From: Reticulitermes speratus
Taxonomy: Eukaryota; Arthropoda; Insecta; Blattodea; Rhinotermitidae
Reading direction: 5' to 3'
Length of the DNA stretch: 64,000 nucleotides
Assembly: GCA_021186555.1 (NCBI GenBank)
Contig: JAJKFL010000005.1
Location: forward strand, 1,216,001-1,280,000
Below, piece after piece: positions 10,855 to 23,612 of the stretch. The position numbers and the translations under genes were made by a program. The notes beneath the pieces were generated by a model. That model did no database searches, was not told the origin of the DNA, and saw nothing but the letters and a program-made list of their open reading frames with translations. Numbering within the stretch: position 1 is the stretch's first letter; every line of letters starts with the position of its first letter.

Positions 10855-11266
10855 TATTTTAACATGTATTGGTGATATGCAGCAGCCTTGAAGAAGTCAC
10901 GCATAAAATTCTCGAGACAAAACGTGATCCAACTTTTACTTGGCATCTGTTTATTTATTAATTTATTTCTGTGCAATTATAATTGCTGTCCTGTTTCATA
11001 CGAATGTAGAATTTGGTGTGTAATACTGAGACAGTATACAGAAATATACAGACAGAGGATATTATACATTAAGGACACGCTGTACAATCCAAATATCACT
11101 AAATGTTCCAGTCTACACGACTGTTACATCGATGTCTTTTCGTACCACAAACTGGCGACATATTTCAGCACAAGAAGTCATTTTGAAGTGGCCATCCTAT
11201 TATAAACGCCTGTATTTGCAATGAGCGGTCTGTTCTTAAATTTAACAAAAAAATAAGTTGATAATA

Positions 11267-11344
11267 CAGGGCATACACAAAAGAGTGGTGCGGTATCAAT
11301 AATATTCATTATTGAAACCGCACCATTCTTTTGTGTACGCCCTG
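11267..11344. mobile_element. 78-bp hairpin MITE, copy 2
   Basis: Same termini (CAGGGCATACACAAAAGAGT...) and TA flanks (11265-11266, 11345-11346). It lies about 410 bp from copy 1. The central bases differ (CAATAATATTCATTATTG). Confidence 0.85.
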
Positions 11345-11947
11345 TATAACAGTAATACAAACAATAAAATTGAAGAAAATTGTTAAGATGATTGAGGTCT
11401 CTGTCGATTCACTTATCGATCTACTTGTCATTTACATAATGCTGTCAACATAGCATCTATTTCTGTCGCTGCATTAGTCCACGCTGTCAAACCCACTGAC
11501 GTTACTGTCTATGTGTATGCATAGTTGTGCTGCAGTTGTTATTATGAACTGGGTTCGAGTACTAATTGGTCAAGTTGTCTGTTGCTTGTGTCGCAGTTAC
11601 GTCGCAGTCGTACAGACGGACGGACGGACACTTCGAGCACAGCACTGGACACAACGTGAGGCTACGGCAGTGGTAGTAAGAGCACGATGGACGAACTGAG
11701 TCGCACGATTTGTATTTATACGAGAGGGACATAAGGCACGAATGAGGTTGTCTGAACAGCACAACACATAATTGAAACTCTGAAGGGAGCAGAGTGGATT
11801 GAACTGACTCAGGATACGATCAAGTGGCAGTGCAACGTCAGCAGTATCCCTGTTGACGTCGGTTTGTCGAGTCAGCAGCTCAAATTTCGTGTCCAGGTCA
11901 AGGGAGCAGTCCGCCTTGACGGCAAACACCGGGAGAGCGTAGGTCGG
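11345..11947. other. unassigned sequence
   Basis: No recognisable gene. Overlapping short frames occur on both strands around 11.5-11.9 kb without known motifs. A GACGGACGGACGGAC run lies near 11617-11632. Confidence 0.4.
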
Positions 11948-12200
11948 CGTAGCGGTTCTAATTACGTGCCTCCACCGGCAGCCGTATACATCAGTCGTTA
12001 TACTGACTAAGCTACTGATTGACAGTCCGGGGTTCTAATTCCAGTAGGAACAAACTGTCTTCTGCAAAACCTCGAAACAGACTTCGGGGACCACCCAGGT
12101 CCCTATTCAGTGGGTATCGGAGTTCGTTCCCGGGGGGTTAAGCGGCCGGGGCGTGAAGTTGACCAATCGTCTTTTATCTAGCGTTAACATTAAAAACAAG
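11948..12200 (+). mobile_element. degenerate tRNA-headed SINE, GTTCTAATTCC type
   Basis: A mutated tRNA-like head (CAGTCGTTATACTGACTAAG ... GGGGTTCTAATTCCAGTAGG) is followed by a body with GGGGTTAAGCGGCCGGGGCG and TCTAGCGTTAACATTAAAAA. The same body order occurs in the SINEs at 33.24 and 61.68 kb. Boundaries are approximate. Confidence 0.6.
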
Positions 12201-12507
12201 TGTAGCGACAGACTATGAATAGCCCCAAAATGCCTTGATGGTGCGGACAGGGACAACCGAAATTTGGTACGTGCTTCCGCCAACATAATTATTGCACAGA
12301 TACAGGGTGTGCGTAAAATTGACGGCTAAGTTAGGGAAGTTTCTGTCTGGCGGGTGCGGACTGGGGAAGGAAATGGGATGTTTAACACCCAGCAGTAACG
12401 GTTCGTGCGTACTGACTGTGTCACAGTACGTAGCTACATAATACAGACATAGGACGGTCCTCTAGAGCTGCAGTATTCATTATCAGCCTGCCTAACCTGG
12501 CTCAAAC
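12201..12507. other. unassigned sequence
   Basis: Contains a lone TACAGGGTGTGCG at 12302, like the CAGGG element ends elsewhere, but no matching second end was seen. Confidence 0.3.
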
Positions 12508-13947
12508 AATTCCTCAGAACTGAACAACCATTTCTCAGAACTGAACAACTATTTCTCAAAACTGAACAACCATTCCTCAGAACTGAAAAACCATTCCTCA
12601 GAACTGAAAACAATTTATCAGAACTGAAAAACCATTCCTCAGAACTGAACAACCATTCCTCAGAACTGAAAAACAATTCCTCAGAACTAAAACCATTCCT
12701 CAGAACTGAAAAACAATTCCTCAGAACTGAACAACCATTCCTCAGAACTGAAAAACAATTCCTCAGAACTGAAAAACAATTCCTCAGAACTAAAACCATT
12801 CCTCAGAACTGAAAAACAATTCCTCAGAACTAAAACCATTCCTCAGAACTGAAAAACAATTCCTCAGAACTGAACAACCATTCCTCAGAACTGAAAAACA
12901 ATTCCTCAGAACTAAAACCATTCCTCAGAACTGAAAAACAATTCCTCAGAACTGAACAACCATTCCTCAGAACTGAAAAACAATTCCTCAGAACTAAAAC
13001 CATTCCTCAGAACTGAAAACAATTTCTCAGAACTGAACAACCATTCCTCAGAACTGAAAAAACAATTCCTCAGAACTGAACAACCATTCCTCAGAACTGA
13101 AAAACAATTCCTCAGAACTGAACAACCATTCCTCAGAACTGAAAAACAATTCCTCAGAACTAAAACCATTCCTCAGAACTGAAAACAATTTCTCAGAACT
13201 GAACAACCATTCCTCAGAACTGAAAAACAATTCCTCAGAACTAAAACCATTCCTCAGAACTGAACAACCATTCCTCAAAACTGAAAAACAATTCCTCAGA
13301 AATGAACAACCATTTCTCAGAACTGAAAAACCATTCCTCAGAACTGAAAACCATTTCTCAGAACTGAAAAACCATTCCTCAGAACTGAACAACTATTTCT
13401 CAGAACAGATCAACAATTCCTCAGAACTGAAAAACCATTCCTCAGAACTGAAAAACCATTTCTCAGAACTAATAAACAATTCCTCAGAACTGAACAACCA
13501 TTTCTCAGAACTGAAAAACAATTCCTCAGAACTGATAACCATTTCTCAGAACTGAAAAACCATTTCTCAGAACTGAACAACTATTTCTCAGAACTGAACA
13601 ACTATTCCTCAGAACTGAAAAACCATCCTCAGAACTGAAAAACCATTTCTCAGAACTGAAAAACAATTTCTCAGAACTGAACAACCATTCCTCAGAACTG
13701 AACAACCATTCCTCAGAACTGATCAACAATTCCTCAGAACTGAAAAACCATTCCTCAGAACTGAAAAAACATTTCTCAGAACTAATAAACAATTCCTCAG
13801 AACTGAACAACCATTCCTCAGAACTGAAAAAACATTTCTCAGAACTGATCAACAATTCCTCAGAACTGAAAAACAATTCCTCAGAACTGAACAACCATTT
13901 CTCAGAACTGAACAACCATTCCTCAGAACTGAACAACCATTCCTCAG
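12508..13947. repeat. 21-bp tandem array, about 68 copies
   Basis: The unit is CCTCAGAACTGAACAACCATT, with AAAAACAATT, AAAACCATT and GATCAACAATT variants. 18-22-bp length variants occur, unlike the 69-bp array. Minus-strand frames reading SVLRNGF/SVLRNC repeats are artefacts of the 7-codon period. Confidence 0.95.
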
Positions 13948-14249
13948 TTGTCAGCACGCAACCTAGTCCCTACACCGTCTGAGCTTATACGTTGGTGCTG
14001 TGAAATTTTCTCGTAACAGATACATTAAAAATTCAAGTCCCGATTTCACTGGTATCCAGACTTCTCTTTTAGCAGTCCCTTAAACGTTTCCACGGAATTA
14101 CGTCTTTTTTGACTGCTAGTGAGACATCAGTCTGGAAGTGACACACAGACCCATAAATCTAACGTTATATTTAAAGCCTAAACAAGTGAAAATGCTTGCT
14201 TTTCTACCCAATGCTCCCCGATTTCCGCCAAAACATTGATTGATATTTT
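13948..14249. other. unassigned sequence
   Basis: Nothing recognised between the 21-bp array and the next SINE-like head. Confidence 0.4.
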
Positions 14250-14482
14250 AAGGTTCCCAGATTTCGCCCGTTTGTCTATCTCGCAAGAGTAACATGCAGA
14301 TGAAAATGAGTATGGAGCATAAGTGGAATGATACTGACAGGGGAAAAGTGAAGTACTGAGAAAAACCCCATCCCTGTGTTTCTTTGTCCACTACTAACGT
14401 CACAGTTAGTAAGCCAGTATCGAACCCGGGGCTCCGCGGTAAGAGACCCGCGTTTAACCGCCGGAGCCACGGCACGGTCATT
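14250..14482 (-). mobile_element. tRNA-like SINE head and body, distinct family
   Basis: The minus strand begins CCGTGGCTCCGGCGGTTAAA, followed by CGGAGCCCCGGGTTCGATAC (B box GGTTCGATAC). This could be a tRNA-derived head. The body beyond is not matched elsewhere in the window. A mutated tRNA pseudogene is the alternative. Confidence 0.5.
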
Positions 14483-14519
14483 ACGACTAAGGAAGAATTT
14501 AATTTGAATTAAATATTCA

Positions 14520-16460
14520 GCTCGTACCGCGCAGTAAACACACTCCGTCTCAGTTATACAAACCAGTCAGTTAATGTTGTACAGTGAAATAATCGCTGTT
14601 TGTTCTGAGATCCACACAAAACACATAAATACAGTCCGTACCGCGCAGTAAACACACTCCGTCTCAGTTATACAAACCAGTCACTTAATGCTGTACAGTG
14701 AAATAATCGCTGTTTGTTCTGAGATCCACACAAAACACATAAATACAGTCCGTACCGCGCAGTAAACACACTCCGTCTCAGTTATACAAACCAGTCAGTT
14801 AATGTTGTACAGTGAAATAATCGCTGTTTGTCTGAGATCCACACAAAACACATAAATACAGTCCGTACCGCGCAGTAAACACACTCCGTCTCAGTTATAC
14901 AAACCAGTCAGTTAATGTTGTACAGTGAAATAATCGCTGTTTGTTCTGAGATCCACACAAAACACATAAATACAGTCCGTACCGCGCAGTAAACACACTC
15001 CGTCTCAGTTATACTAAGCAGTCAGTTAATGTTGTACAGTGAAATAATCGCTGTTTGTTCTGAGATCCACACAAAACACATAAATACAGTCCGCACCGCG
15101 CAGTAAACACACTCCGTCTCAGTTATACAAACCAGTCAGTTAATGTTGTACAGTGAAATAATCGCTGTTTGTTCTGAGATCCACACAAAACACATAAATA
15201 CAGTCCGTACCGCGCAGTAAACACACTCCGTCTCAGTTATACAAACCAGTCAATTAATGCTGTATAGTGAAATAATCGCTGTTTGTTCTGAGATCCACAC
15301 AAAACACATAAATACAGTCCGTACCGCGCAGTAAACACACTCCGTCTCAGTTATACAAACCAGTCAGTTAATGTTGTACAGTGAAATAATCGCTGTTTGT
15401 TCTGAGATCCACACAAAACACATAAATACAGTCCGTACCGCGCAGTAAACACACTCCGTCTCAGTTATACAAACCAGTCAGTTAATGTTGTACAGTGAAA
15501 TAATCGCTGTTTGTTCTGAGATCCACACAAAACACATAAATACAGTCCGTACCGCGCAGTAAACACACTCCGTCTCAGTTATACAAACCAGTCAGTTAAT
15601 GTTGTACAGTGAAATAATCGCTGTTTGTTCTGAGATCCACACAAAACACATAAATACAGTCCGTACCGCGCAGTAAACACACTCCGTCTCAGTTATACAA
15701 ACCAGTCAGTTAATGCTGTACAGTGAAATAATCGCTGTTTGTTCTGAGATCCACACAAAACACATAAATACAGTCCGTACCGCGCAGTAAACACACTCCG
15801 TCTCAGTTATACAAACCAGTCAGTTAATGTTGTACAGTGAAATAATCGCTGTTTGTTCTGAGATCCACACAAAACACATAAATACAGTCCGTACCGCGCA
15901 GTAAACACACTCCGTCTCAGTTATACAAACCAGTCAGTTAATGTTGTACAGTGAAATAATCGCTATTTGTTCTGAGATCCACACAAAACACATAAATTCA
16001 GTCCGTACCTCGCAGTAAACACACTCCGTCTCAGTTATACAAACCAGTCAGTTAATGCTGTACAGTGAAATAATCGCTGTTTGTTCTGAGATCCACACAA
16101 AACACATAAATACAGTCCGTACCGCGCAGTAAACACACTCCGTCTCAGTTATACAAACCAGTCAGTTAATGCTGTACAGTGAAATAATCGCTGTTTGTTC
16201 TGAGATCCACACAAAACACATAAATACAGTCCGTACCGCGCAGTAAACACACTCCGTCTCAGTTATACAAACCAGTCAGTTAATGTTGTACAGTGAAATA
16301 ATCGCTGTTTGTTCTGAGATCCACACAAAACACATAAATACAGTTCGTACCGCGCAGTAAACACACTCCGTCTCAGTTATACAAACCAGTCAGTTAATGC
16401 TGTACAGTGAAATAATCGCTGTTTGTTCTGAGATCCACACAAAACACACAAATACACTGT
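14520..16460. repeat. 114-bp satellite array A, about 17 copies
   Basis: The unit starts GTACCGCGCAGTAAACACAC and contains CAGTTATACAAACCAGTCAG, GTGAAATAATCGCTGTTTGT and CACACAAAACACATAAATAC. Starts at 14524, 14638 and 14752 fix the period at 114 bp. Copies are over 95 % alike by eye. The right end passes into CACACAAATACACTGTGTGG. The same unit runs in the opposite direction at 44.76-46.33 kb. Confidence 0.97.
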
Positions 16461-17694
16461 GTGGGCAGAACGAAGAATTTTTTAACGTTAAACCTTGCGG
16501 TACATAAAGTAACCACTGGGGTTTAAGGGTTAATCCCAGCCGAAGGAGTTGGTTCAGTAAAGTAATCTGCGCAACCTGACGTCATTGGAAGTGGCGAGAT
16601 TTATCCTTTTGCCTCCACATCCACACTCTCTCCATCAAACAGTGCCGGTCATCCCCCGGCTTAAAGTCGTTGAAGCTTACAGCTTTACAAACGCGTATAT
16701 CTTGTGCCGATATTCAGAAATAATGGAGGTTTACATCCACTCCATCAATGTCAAAAAGCACAATCCTCCCAAAAAGAAGAACGCGTTCCCTTTAACCTGC
16801 TATCATTAATAACCAAGAGCCGCCTTCAATCGCGCACAACTTACTCGAATCTCGTGAAAAATCAGTTGACATTTTGCTTTCACTGTTAAAAGTAACGCAC
16901 ATGAAACGAAACAGCTTATTTAGAAACAACGAAGTAACATGATTAGGATAATTTACCTAATAATAATAATATAATAATAATAATAATAATAACCATGGCT
17001 CGACAGCCCTATATGGGCCTGGGCCTCCTCTTTCCGAGGTTACGTGGTCTGCGCATTTGTGGCAGTTCGGAGACCAGCCGACTGGCAATTTACCTAATAG
17101 GATTCTAAATATCAGCAGTACAAATTTACGTAATCTTAAATGTTTTAATTACAACATATATTTTTTATTGTTTAACAAAACAAGTGCCTGCGAATTTGTG
17201 CTGGGCCACGTTCTGTAATGACAATAGCATCAGATTGAACGACGTATAAAATAGAGTGGCGGGCCTCGTGAAGACTGCGGGCCACGGTTTATGCCCCTGC
17301 TTGACACCACACACAACACACTACATTCGTCTGATACAGAACAATATGAAACACACTCGACAGTTTATTTTCACTGACATCATAAAGAATTTCATAGAAA
17401 TCCGTTGAGTGTTTTGGAGAATGAATTGCTTCACGCTACGCAGCGACAGACATTGCTTGTTTGTTTGATTCCCCTAATTCAAGCAAGATGATCAAATCAT
17501 ACAAGAACACAAAATATATTGAAACACTTTATCAAAAACCTCCAAAATAAATAATTACGTAACTTTTAAGAGAACAACACTTACCCTACTACATGTTTCG
17601 ATCCCCACGGTCATTACCAGATACACTAGAACACACTGCAACTTTACACTATATGTTAACAGCAAGGATTACAACACTTTACATCGCTCAGTGA
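16461..17694. other. unassigned region with AAT microsatellite and small fragments
   Basis: An (AAT)n run at 16960-16992 is followed by CCATGGCTCGACAGCCCTAT ... GTTCGGAGACCAGCC (to about 17090), which looks like another SINE or repeat fragment with no second copy here. Short frames at 16585-16889 show no known motif. Confidence 0.4.
17592..17621 (-). ncRNA. degenerate hammerhead-like motif
   Basis: The minus strand reads CTGGTAATGACC...GGATCGAAACATGT. GAAAC and a short helix II remain, but CUGANGA is not intact. It is included as a relic of the same Penelope-type repeats only because of its resemblance to the other copies. Confidence 0.25.
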
Positions 17695-18000
17695 GGGGCA
17701 CACGGTAGCGCAGTTGGTTGAGGCACTGCTCTACAAGCCGGAAGGTCGCGGGTTCGATTACCGTTGATGTCACTGGAATTTTTCATTGACATAATTATTT
17801 TAGTCGCACTACGGCCCTGGGGTCGACTCAGCCTCTAACAGAAATGAGTACCAGGAATATTTCCTGGGGGCTAAAGACGGCCGGTGCGTAGGACTGACAA
17901 CCTTACCACCTTCATGTGCCGATTGTCTAGAAATCTGGGAGCCTCAACCTCCTGGAGCCCTAAGGGTCTGTCCAGGCCTGTAATGGGGTTGCTTTAGCTT
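17695..18000 (+). mobile_element. full-length tRNA-derived SINE with 17-bp target-site duplication
   Basis: The head contains TAGCGCAGTTGG (A box, about 17706-17717) and GGGTTCGATTA (B box, about 17750-17760). The body includes CCTGGGGTCGACTCAGCCTC and ACTGACAACCTTACCACCTT, ending TGTAATGGGGTTGCTTTAGC. It is flanked by TTTACATCGCTCAGTGA at 17678-17694 and 18001-18017. This is the best-preserved member of the family in the window and the reference for the copies at 7.47, 9.55 and 47.16 kb. Confidence 0.92.
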
Positions 18001-18017
18001 TTTACATCGCTCAGTGA

Positions 18018-18639
18018 ATAATTTTGCAAGAATAAAACCCGTACATATGGAACCACTTTAAAATGTGAATAATGTGAAGCTGTACGATTGTGATGAAAGA
18101 CATCTTAAAATTTATCAAAACTTTTAAATAAAATAAAATACACTTACAGCCTCATATGTTGCCATCATATATGAAGACATTTTTCCTAGTCTCATGCATA
18201 TGCACCCCTGAAAGGCAGACAATCTGCGCCATTTTTGTATGCCAAAACGTACCTGTCAGTACCCCTTCATATTTGTAAGAACACCGAGATTTATTGCACG
18301 TTGCATCTGTTGCTAATGGCACGCCATTACCACTGCTCACTGCTGTCATTATCTCGCCTCTTCACATTGTCTGCTGCTGTTATTCTGCTTGCACACGAAA
18401 ATTAACGAGATATCTCAAGTTCAAGTCTTCCTGGAAGTGACGCCGTGTCTTTGGGCATGTAGTTCCGGACGTTTCGAAAGATCGTACTGCCTGCATCTTC
18501 AGGCTGCTTGACTCTTTAAGGCAGTGCTTCCCAAACCTGGATAAATTACCCAAAATTGGGTAAAAGTGGTTTTTCTTTGGGTAAAGACACACCTCGGAAT
18601 ACACATTAAAATTTAGAGGCACTTGTTAGAGGCACAATG
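18018..18639. other. unassigned, with one hammerhead-like motif
   Basis: No gene seen. The hammerhead-like core at 18465-18502 is listed separately. The 17-bp array begins at the right edge. Confidence 0.4.
18465..18502 (-). ncRNA. hammerhead-like core, Penelope type
   Basis: The minus strand has an intact CTGAAGA, then TGCAGGCAGTACGATCTTTC, then GAAACGTCCGGAA. The two invariant core strings are present in order, but helix II pairing is poor, so activity is doubtful. The GAGTCAAGCAGCC lead-in is shared with the remnant at 7.93 kb. Confidence 0.35.
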
Positions 18640-20695
18640 CCATGTACGTCCTAATGCCATGTACGTCCCAATGCCATGTACGTCCCAATGCCATGTACGT
18701 CCCAATGCCATGTACGTCCCAATGCCATGTACGTCCCAATGCCATGTACGTCCCAATGCCATGTACGTCCTAATGCCATGTACGTCCTAATGCCATGTAC
18801 GTCCCAATGCCATGTACGTCCTAATGCCATGTACGTCCCAATGCCATGTACGTCCTAATGCCATGTACGTCCTAATGCCATGTACGTCCTAATGCCATGT
18901 ACGTCCTAATGCCATGTACGTCCTAATGCCATGTACGTCCTAATGCCATGTACGTCCTAATGCCATGTACGTCCTAATGCCATGTACGTCCCAATGCCAT
19001 GTACGTCCTAATGCCATGTACGTCCCAATGCCATGTACGTCCCAATGCCATGTACGTCCCAATGCCATGTACGTCCTAATGCCATGTACGTCCTAATGCC
19101 ATGTACGTCCTAATGCCATGTACGTCCTAATGCCATGTACGTCCTAATGCCATGTACGTCCTAATGCCATGTACGTCCCAATGCCATGTACGTCCTAATG
19201 CCATGTACGTCCTAATGCCATGTACGTCCCAATGCCATGTACGTCCCAATGCCATGTACGTCCTAATGTCATGTACGTCCTAATGCCATGTACGTCCTAA
19301 TGCCATGTACGTCCTAATGCCATGTACGTCCTAATGCCATGTACGTCCTAATGCCATGTACGTCCTAATGCCATGTACGTCCTAATGCCATGTACGTCCC
19401 AATGCCATGTACGTCCCAATGCCATGTACGTTCCAATGCCATGTACGTCCTAATGCCATGTACGTCCTAATGCCATGTACGTCCCAATGCCATGTACGTC
19501 CCAATGCCATGTACGTTCCAATGCCATGTACGTCCCAATGCCATGTACGTTCCAATGCCATGTACGTCCTAATGCCATGTACGTTCCAATGCCATGTACG
19601 TCCTAATGCCATGTACGTCCTAATGCCATGTACGTCCCAATGCCATGTACGTCCTAATGCCATGTACGTCCCAATGCCATGTACGTCCCAATGCCATGTA
19701 CGTTCCAATGCCATGTACGTCCTAATGCCATGTACGTCCTAATGCCATGTACGTCCTAATGCCATGTACGTCCCAATGCCATGTACGTCCTAATGCCATG
19801 TACGTCCTAATGCCAGTCCCAATGCCATGTACGTCCTAATGCCATGTACGTCCCAATGCCATGTACGTCCCAATGCCATGTACGTCCCAATGCCATGTAC
19901 GTCCCAATGCCATGTACGTCCCAATGCCATGTACGTCCCAATGCCATGTACGTCCCAATGCCATGTACGTCCCAATGCCATGTACGTCCCAATGCCATGT
20001 ACGTCCCAATGCCATGTACGTCCCAATGCCATGTACGTCCCAATGCCATGTACGTCCCAATGCCATGTACGTCCCAATGCCATGTACGTCCCAATGCCAT
20101 GTACGTCCCAATGCCATGTACGTCCGAATGCCATGTACGTCCCAATGCCATGTACGTCCCAATGCCATGTACGTCCCAATGCCATGTACGTCCCAATGCC
20201 ATGTACGTCCCAATGCCATGTACGTCCCAATGCCATGTACGCCCCAATGCCATGTACGTCCCAATGCCATGTACGTCCCAATGCCATGTACGTCCCAATG
20301 CCATGTACGTCCCAATGCCATGTACGTCCCAATGCCATGTACGTCCCAATGCCATGTACGTCCCAATGCCATGTACGTCCCAATGCCATGTACGTCCCAA
20401 TGCCATGTACGTCCCAATGCCATGTACGTCCCAATGCCATGTACGTCCTAATGCCATGTACGTCCTAATGCCATGTACGTCCCAATGCCATGTACGTCCT
20501 AATGCCATGTACGTCCTAATGCCATGTACGTCCCAATGCCATGTACGTCCCAATGCCATGTACGTCCCAATGCCATGTACGTCCCAATGTCATGTACGTC
20601 CCAATGCCATGTACGTCCTAATGCCATGTACGTCCCAATGCCATGTACGTCCCAATGCCATGTACGTCCCAATGCCATGTACGTCCTAATGTCAG
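18640..20695. repeat. 17-bp tandem array, about 120 copies
   Basis: The unit is GCCATGTACGTCCCAAT with CCTAAT and TTCCAAT variants. Variants are zoned: CCTAAT dominates to about 19.4 kb and CCCAAT dominates 19.84-20.45 kb, so the right part was homogenised or expanded recently. One 7-bp loss interrupts the register at about 19815. A 17-bp period shifts frame each copy, giving the 51-bp (17-codon) periodic frames on both strands. Confidence 0.97.
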
Positions 20696-20844
20696 CATTT
20701 TGACGTCAGTAGCAACACCAGACTGCACGCAACTCTGCGGTAGATGTATTTTATATGACAGTAGTTCGTAACAGACATGCAGAAGGTATATGAAGGCGAT
20801 ACAAAGATCAGCGAGCATTAGAACGAGAGAAGAAATATTTACAT

Positions 20845-21000
20845 TACTTTACGTATTGGTAATGGATTGATCTGGCTCGGGATAGGGACAGGTGGCGGGC
20901 TGTTCTGAATGCGGTAATGAGCTTTCGGGTTCCATAAATGCGGGGAATTTGTTGAATAGCTGAGGAACTGTTAGCTTCTCAAGAAGGACTCTGCTCCGTG
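20845..21000 (+). mobile_element. LINE 3' terminus, main family
   Basis: Reading GGATTGATCTGGCTCGGGAT...GACAGGTGGCGGGCTGTTCT...GAATGCGGTAATGAGC gives the terminal residues [20 protein letters not shown] then FRVP-stop, the end of the main-family LINE protein. A short 3' tail with GCTGAGGAACTGTTAGCTTC follows. Only the last ~25 codons remain, as expected for 5' truncation in reverse transcription. Confidence 0.75.
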
Positions 21001-21399
21001 GAGTTTGTTAGTTAGTTACGTACCTTTATTTTCTTGAATTCGACAGTCTGGAATCCTAGTTAGGCCGCGCGAACACTGAAGAAACCGGTTTCAAGCAATC
21101 AGTTTCATGCAACGTGAAACTCCATTTGTAAAAAACTAGCCTTCTGATACCCGATATTAAAACTGCAGGACGCGTCAACCGAGTTTCAAGCCACTGCAGC
21201 TATTTGCCGAAACGTCAGGCGGACAGTGCCAACTTGAGTGGCCTACAGACAATCTGTTTTTTGAAGTCGCGCATCCTGCTGTGCAAAACGGTAACTACAG
21301 ATCAACTTGTCACAACTCTTAGCCTGGTTTTTAGACGTCGTTTAATCCCACTACAGACCGTTTAACACCGTCCAGTCAGCAGTGACATACATTTTTAAA
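21001..21399. other. unassigned sequence
   Basis: GCCGAAACGTCAGG near 21199 resembles the 3' half of a hammerhead core but lacks CUGANGA upstream. No gene is seen. Confidence 0.35.
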
Positions 21400-23612
21400 T
21401 TCGTCTGTTTACCACAAGCCTGTAACCTCTCAAACGTCCATCTGTTTACCACAAGCCTGTAAACGTCTCAAACGTCCATCTGTTTACCACAAGCCTGTAA
21501 ACGTCTCAAACGTCCGTCTGTTTACCACAAGCCTGTAACGTCTCAAACGTCCGTCTGTTTACCACAAGCCTCTAAACGTCTCAAACATCCGTCTGTTTAC
21601 CACAAGCCTGTAACCTCTCAAACGTCTGTCTGTTTACCACAAGCCTCTAAACGTCTCAAACGTCCGTCTGTTTACCACAAGCCTCTAAACGTCTCAAACG
21701 TCCGTCTGTTTACCACAAGCCTGTAACGTCTCAAACGTCTGTCTGTTTACCACAAGCCTCTAAACGTCTCAAACGTCCGTCTGTTTACAACAAGCCTCTA
21801 AAGTCTCAAACGTCCGTCTGTTTACCACAAGCCTGTAACGTCTCAAACGTCCGTCTGTTTACCACAAGCCTGTAACGTCTCAAACGTCCGTCTGTTTACC
21901 ACAAGCCTCTAAACGTCTCAAACGTCCGTCTGTTTACCACAAGCCTCTAAACGTCTCAAACGTCCGTCTGTTTACCACAAGCCTCTAAACGTCTCAAACG
22001 TCCGTCTGTTTACCACAAGCCTGTAACGTCTCAAACGTCCATCTGTTTACCACAAGCCTGTTACCTCTTAAACGTCCGTCTGTTTACCACAAGCCTCTAA
22101 ACGTCTCAAACGTCCGTCTGTTTACCACAAGCCTGTAAAGTCTTAAACGTCCATCTGTTTACCACAAGCCTGTAACCTCTTAAACGTCCGTCTGTTTACC
22201 ACAAGCCTCTAAACGTCTCAAACGTCCGTCTGTTTACCACAAGCCTGTAACGTCTCAAACGTCCATCTGTTTACCACAAGTCTGTAACGTCTCAAACGTC
22301 CGTCTGTTTACCACAAGCCTGTAACCTCTCAAACGTCCGTCTGTTTACCACAAGCCTGTAACCTCTCAAACGTCCATCTGTTTACCACAAGCCTGTAACC
22401 TCTCAAACGTCCATCTGTTTACCACAAGCCTGTAACGTCTCAAACGTCCGTCTGTTTACCACAAGCCTGTAACCTCTCAAACGTCCATCTGTTTACCACA
22501 AGCCTGTAACGTCTCAAACGTCCGTCTGTTTACCACAAGCCTGTAACCTCTCAAACGTCCATCTGTTTACCACAAGCCTGTAACCTCTCAAACGTCCATC
22601 TGTTTACCACAAGCCTGTAACGTCTCAAACGTCCATCTGTTTACCACAAGCCTGTAACCTCTCAAACGTCCATCTGTTTACCACAAGCCTGTAACGTCTC
22701 AAACGTCCGTCTGTTTACCACAAGCCTGTAACGTCTCAAACGTCCGTCTGTTTACCACAAGCCTCTAAACGTCTCAAACGTCCGTCTGTTTACCACAAGC
22801 CTCTAAACGTCTCAAACGTCCGTCTGTTTACCACAAGCCTCTAAACGTCTCAAACGTCCGTCTGTTTACCACAAGCCTGTAACGTCTCAAACGTCCATCT
22901 GTTTACCACAAGCCTGTAACCTCTTAAACGTCCGTCTGTTTACCACAAGCCTCTAAACGTCTCAAACGTTCGTCTGTTTACCACAAGCCTGTAACGTCTC
23001 AAACGTCCATCTGTTTACCACAAGCCTGTAACCTCTTAAACGTCCGTCTGTTTACCACAAGCCTCTAAACGTCTCAAACGTCCGTCTGTTTACCACAAGC
23101 CTGTAACGTCTCAAACGTCCATCTGTTTACCACAAGCCTGTAACGTCTCAAACGTCCGTCTGTTTACCACAAGCCTGTAACCTCTCAAACGTCCGTCTGT
23201 TTACCACAAGCCTGTAACCTCTCAAACGTCCATCTGTTTACCACAAGCCTGTAACCTCTCAAACGTCCATCTGTTTACCACAAGCCTGTAACGTCTCAAA
23301 CGTCTGTCTGTTTACCACAAGCCTGTAACGTCTCAAACGTCCGTCTGTTTACCACAAGCCTCTAAACGTCTCAAACGTCCGTCTGTTTACCACAAGCCTG
23401 TAACGTCTCAAACGTCCGTCTGTTTACCACAAGCCTCTAAACGTCTCAAACGTCCATCTGTTTACCACAAGCCTGTACCCTCTCAAACGTCCGTCTGTTT
23501 ACCACAAGCCTCTAAACGTCTCAAACGTCCATCTGTTTACCACAAGCCTGTAACCTCTCAAACGTCCGTCTGTTTACCACAAGCCTGTAACGTCTCAAAC
23601 TTCCGTCTCCCA
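21400..23612. repeat. 37/38-bp tandem array, about 58 copies
   Basis: The unit is TGTTTACCACAAGCCTGTAA + CGTCTCAAACGTCCGTC. A 38-bp variant has CTCTAAACGTC. Blocks of about 600 bp appear twice with the same order of variants (compare around 21.9-22.6 kb with 22.75-23.3 kb), indicating segmental duplication inside the array. Confidence 0.96.

Noticed and set aside
12302..12320. Another copy of the CAGGG-ended MITE
   Set aside because: Only the TACAGGGTGTGCG start resembles it; no palindromic partner was found downstream.
14520..16460. CRISPR-like array
   Set aside because: Units are contiguous with no variable spacers, and the surroundings are an animal genome.
17695..18000. Genuine tRNA genes at the SINE heads
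   Set aside because: Each head is joined to a SINE body and tail, and cloverleaf arms are mutated; the 17.7-kb copy also has target duplications.
19807..20689. 250-281-codon frames on both strands (MYVPMPCTSQCHVRPNA- and MALGRTWHWDVHGI-like)
   Set aside because: Both come from the 17-bp satellite (51 bp = 17 codons per three units). A protein on each strand from the same repeat is not credible.
21199..21212. Hammerhead core at GCCGAAACGTCAGG
   Set aside because: No CUGANGA string at a workable distance upstream.
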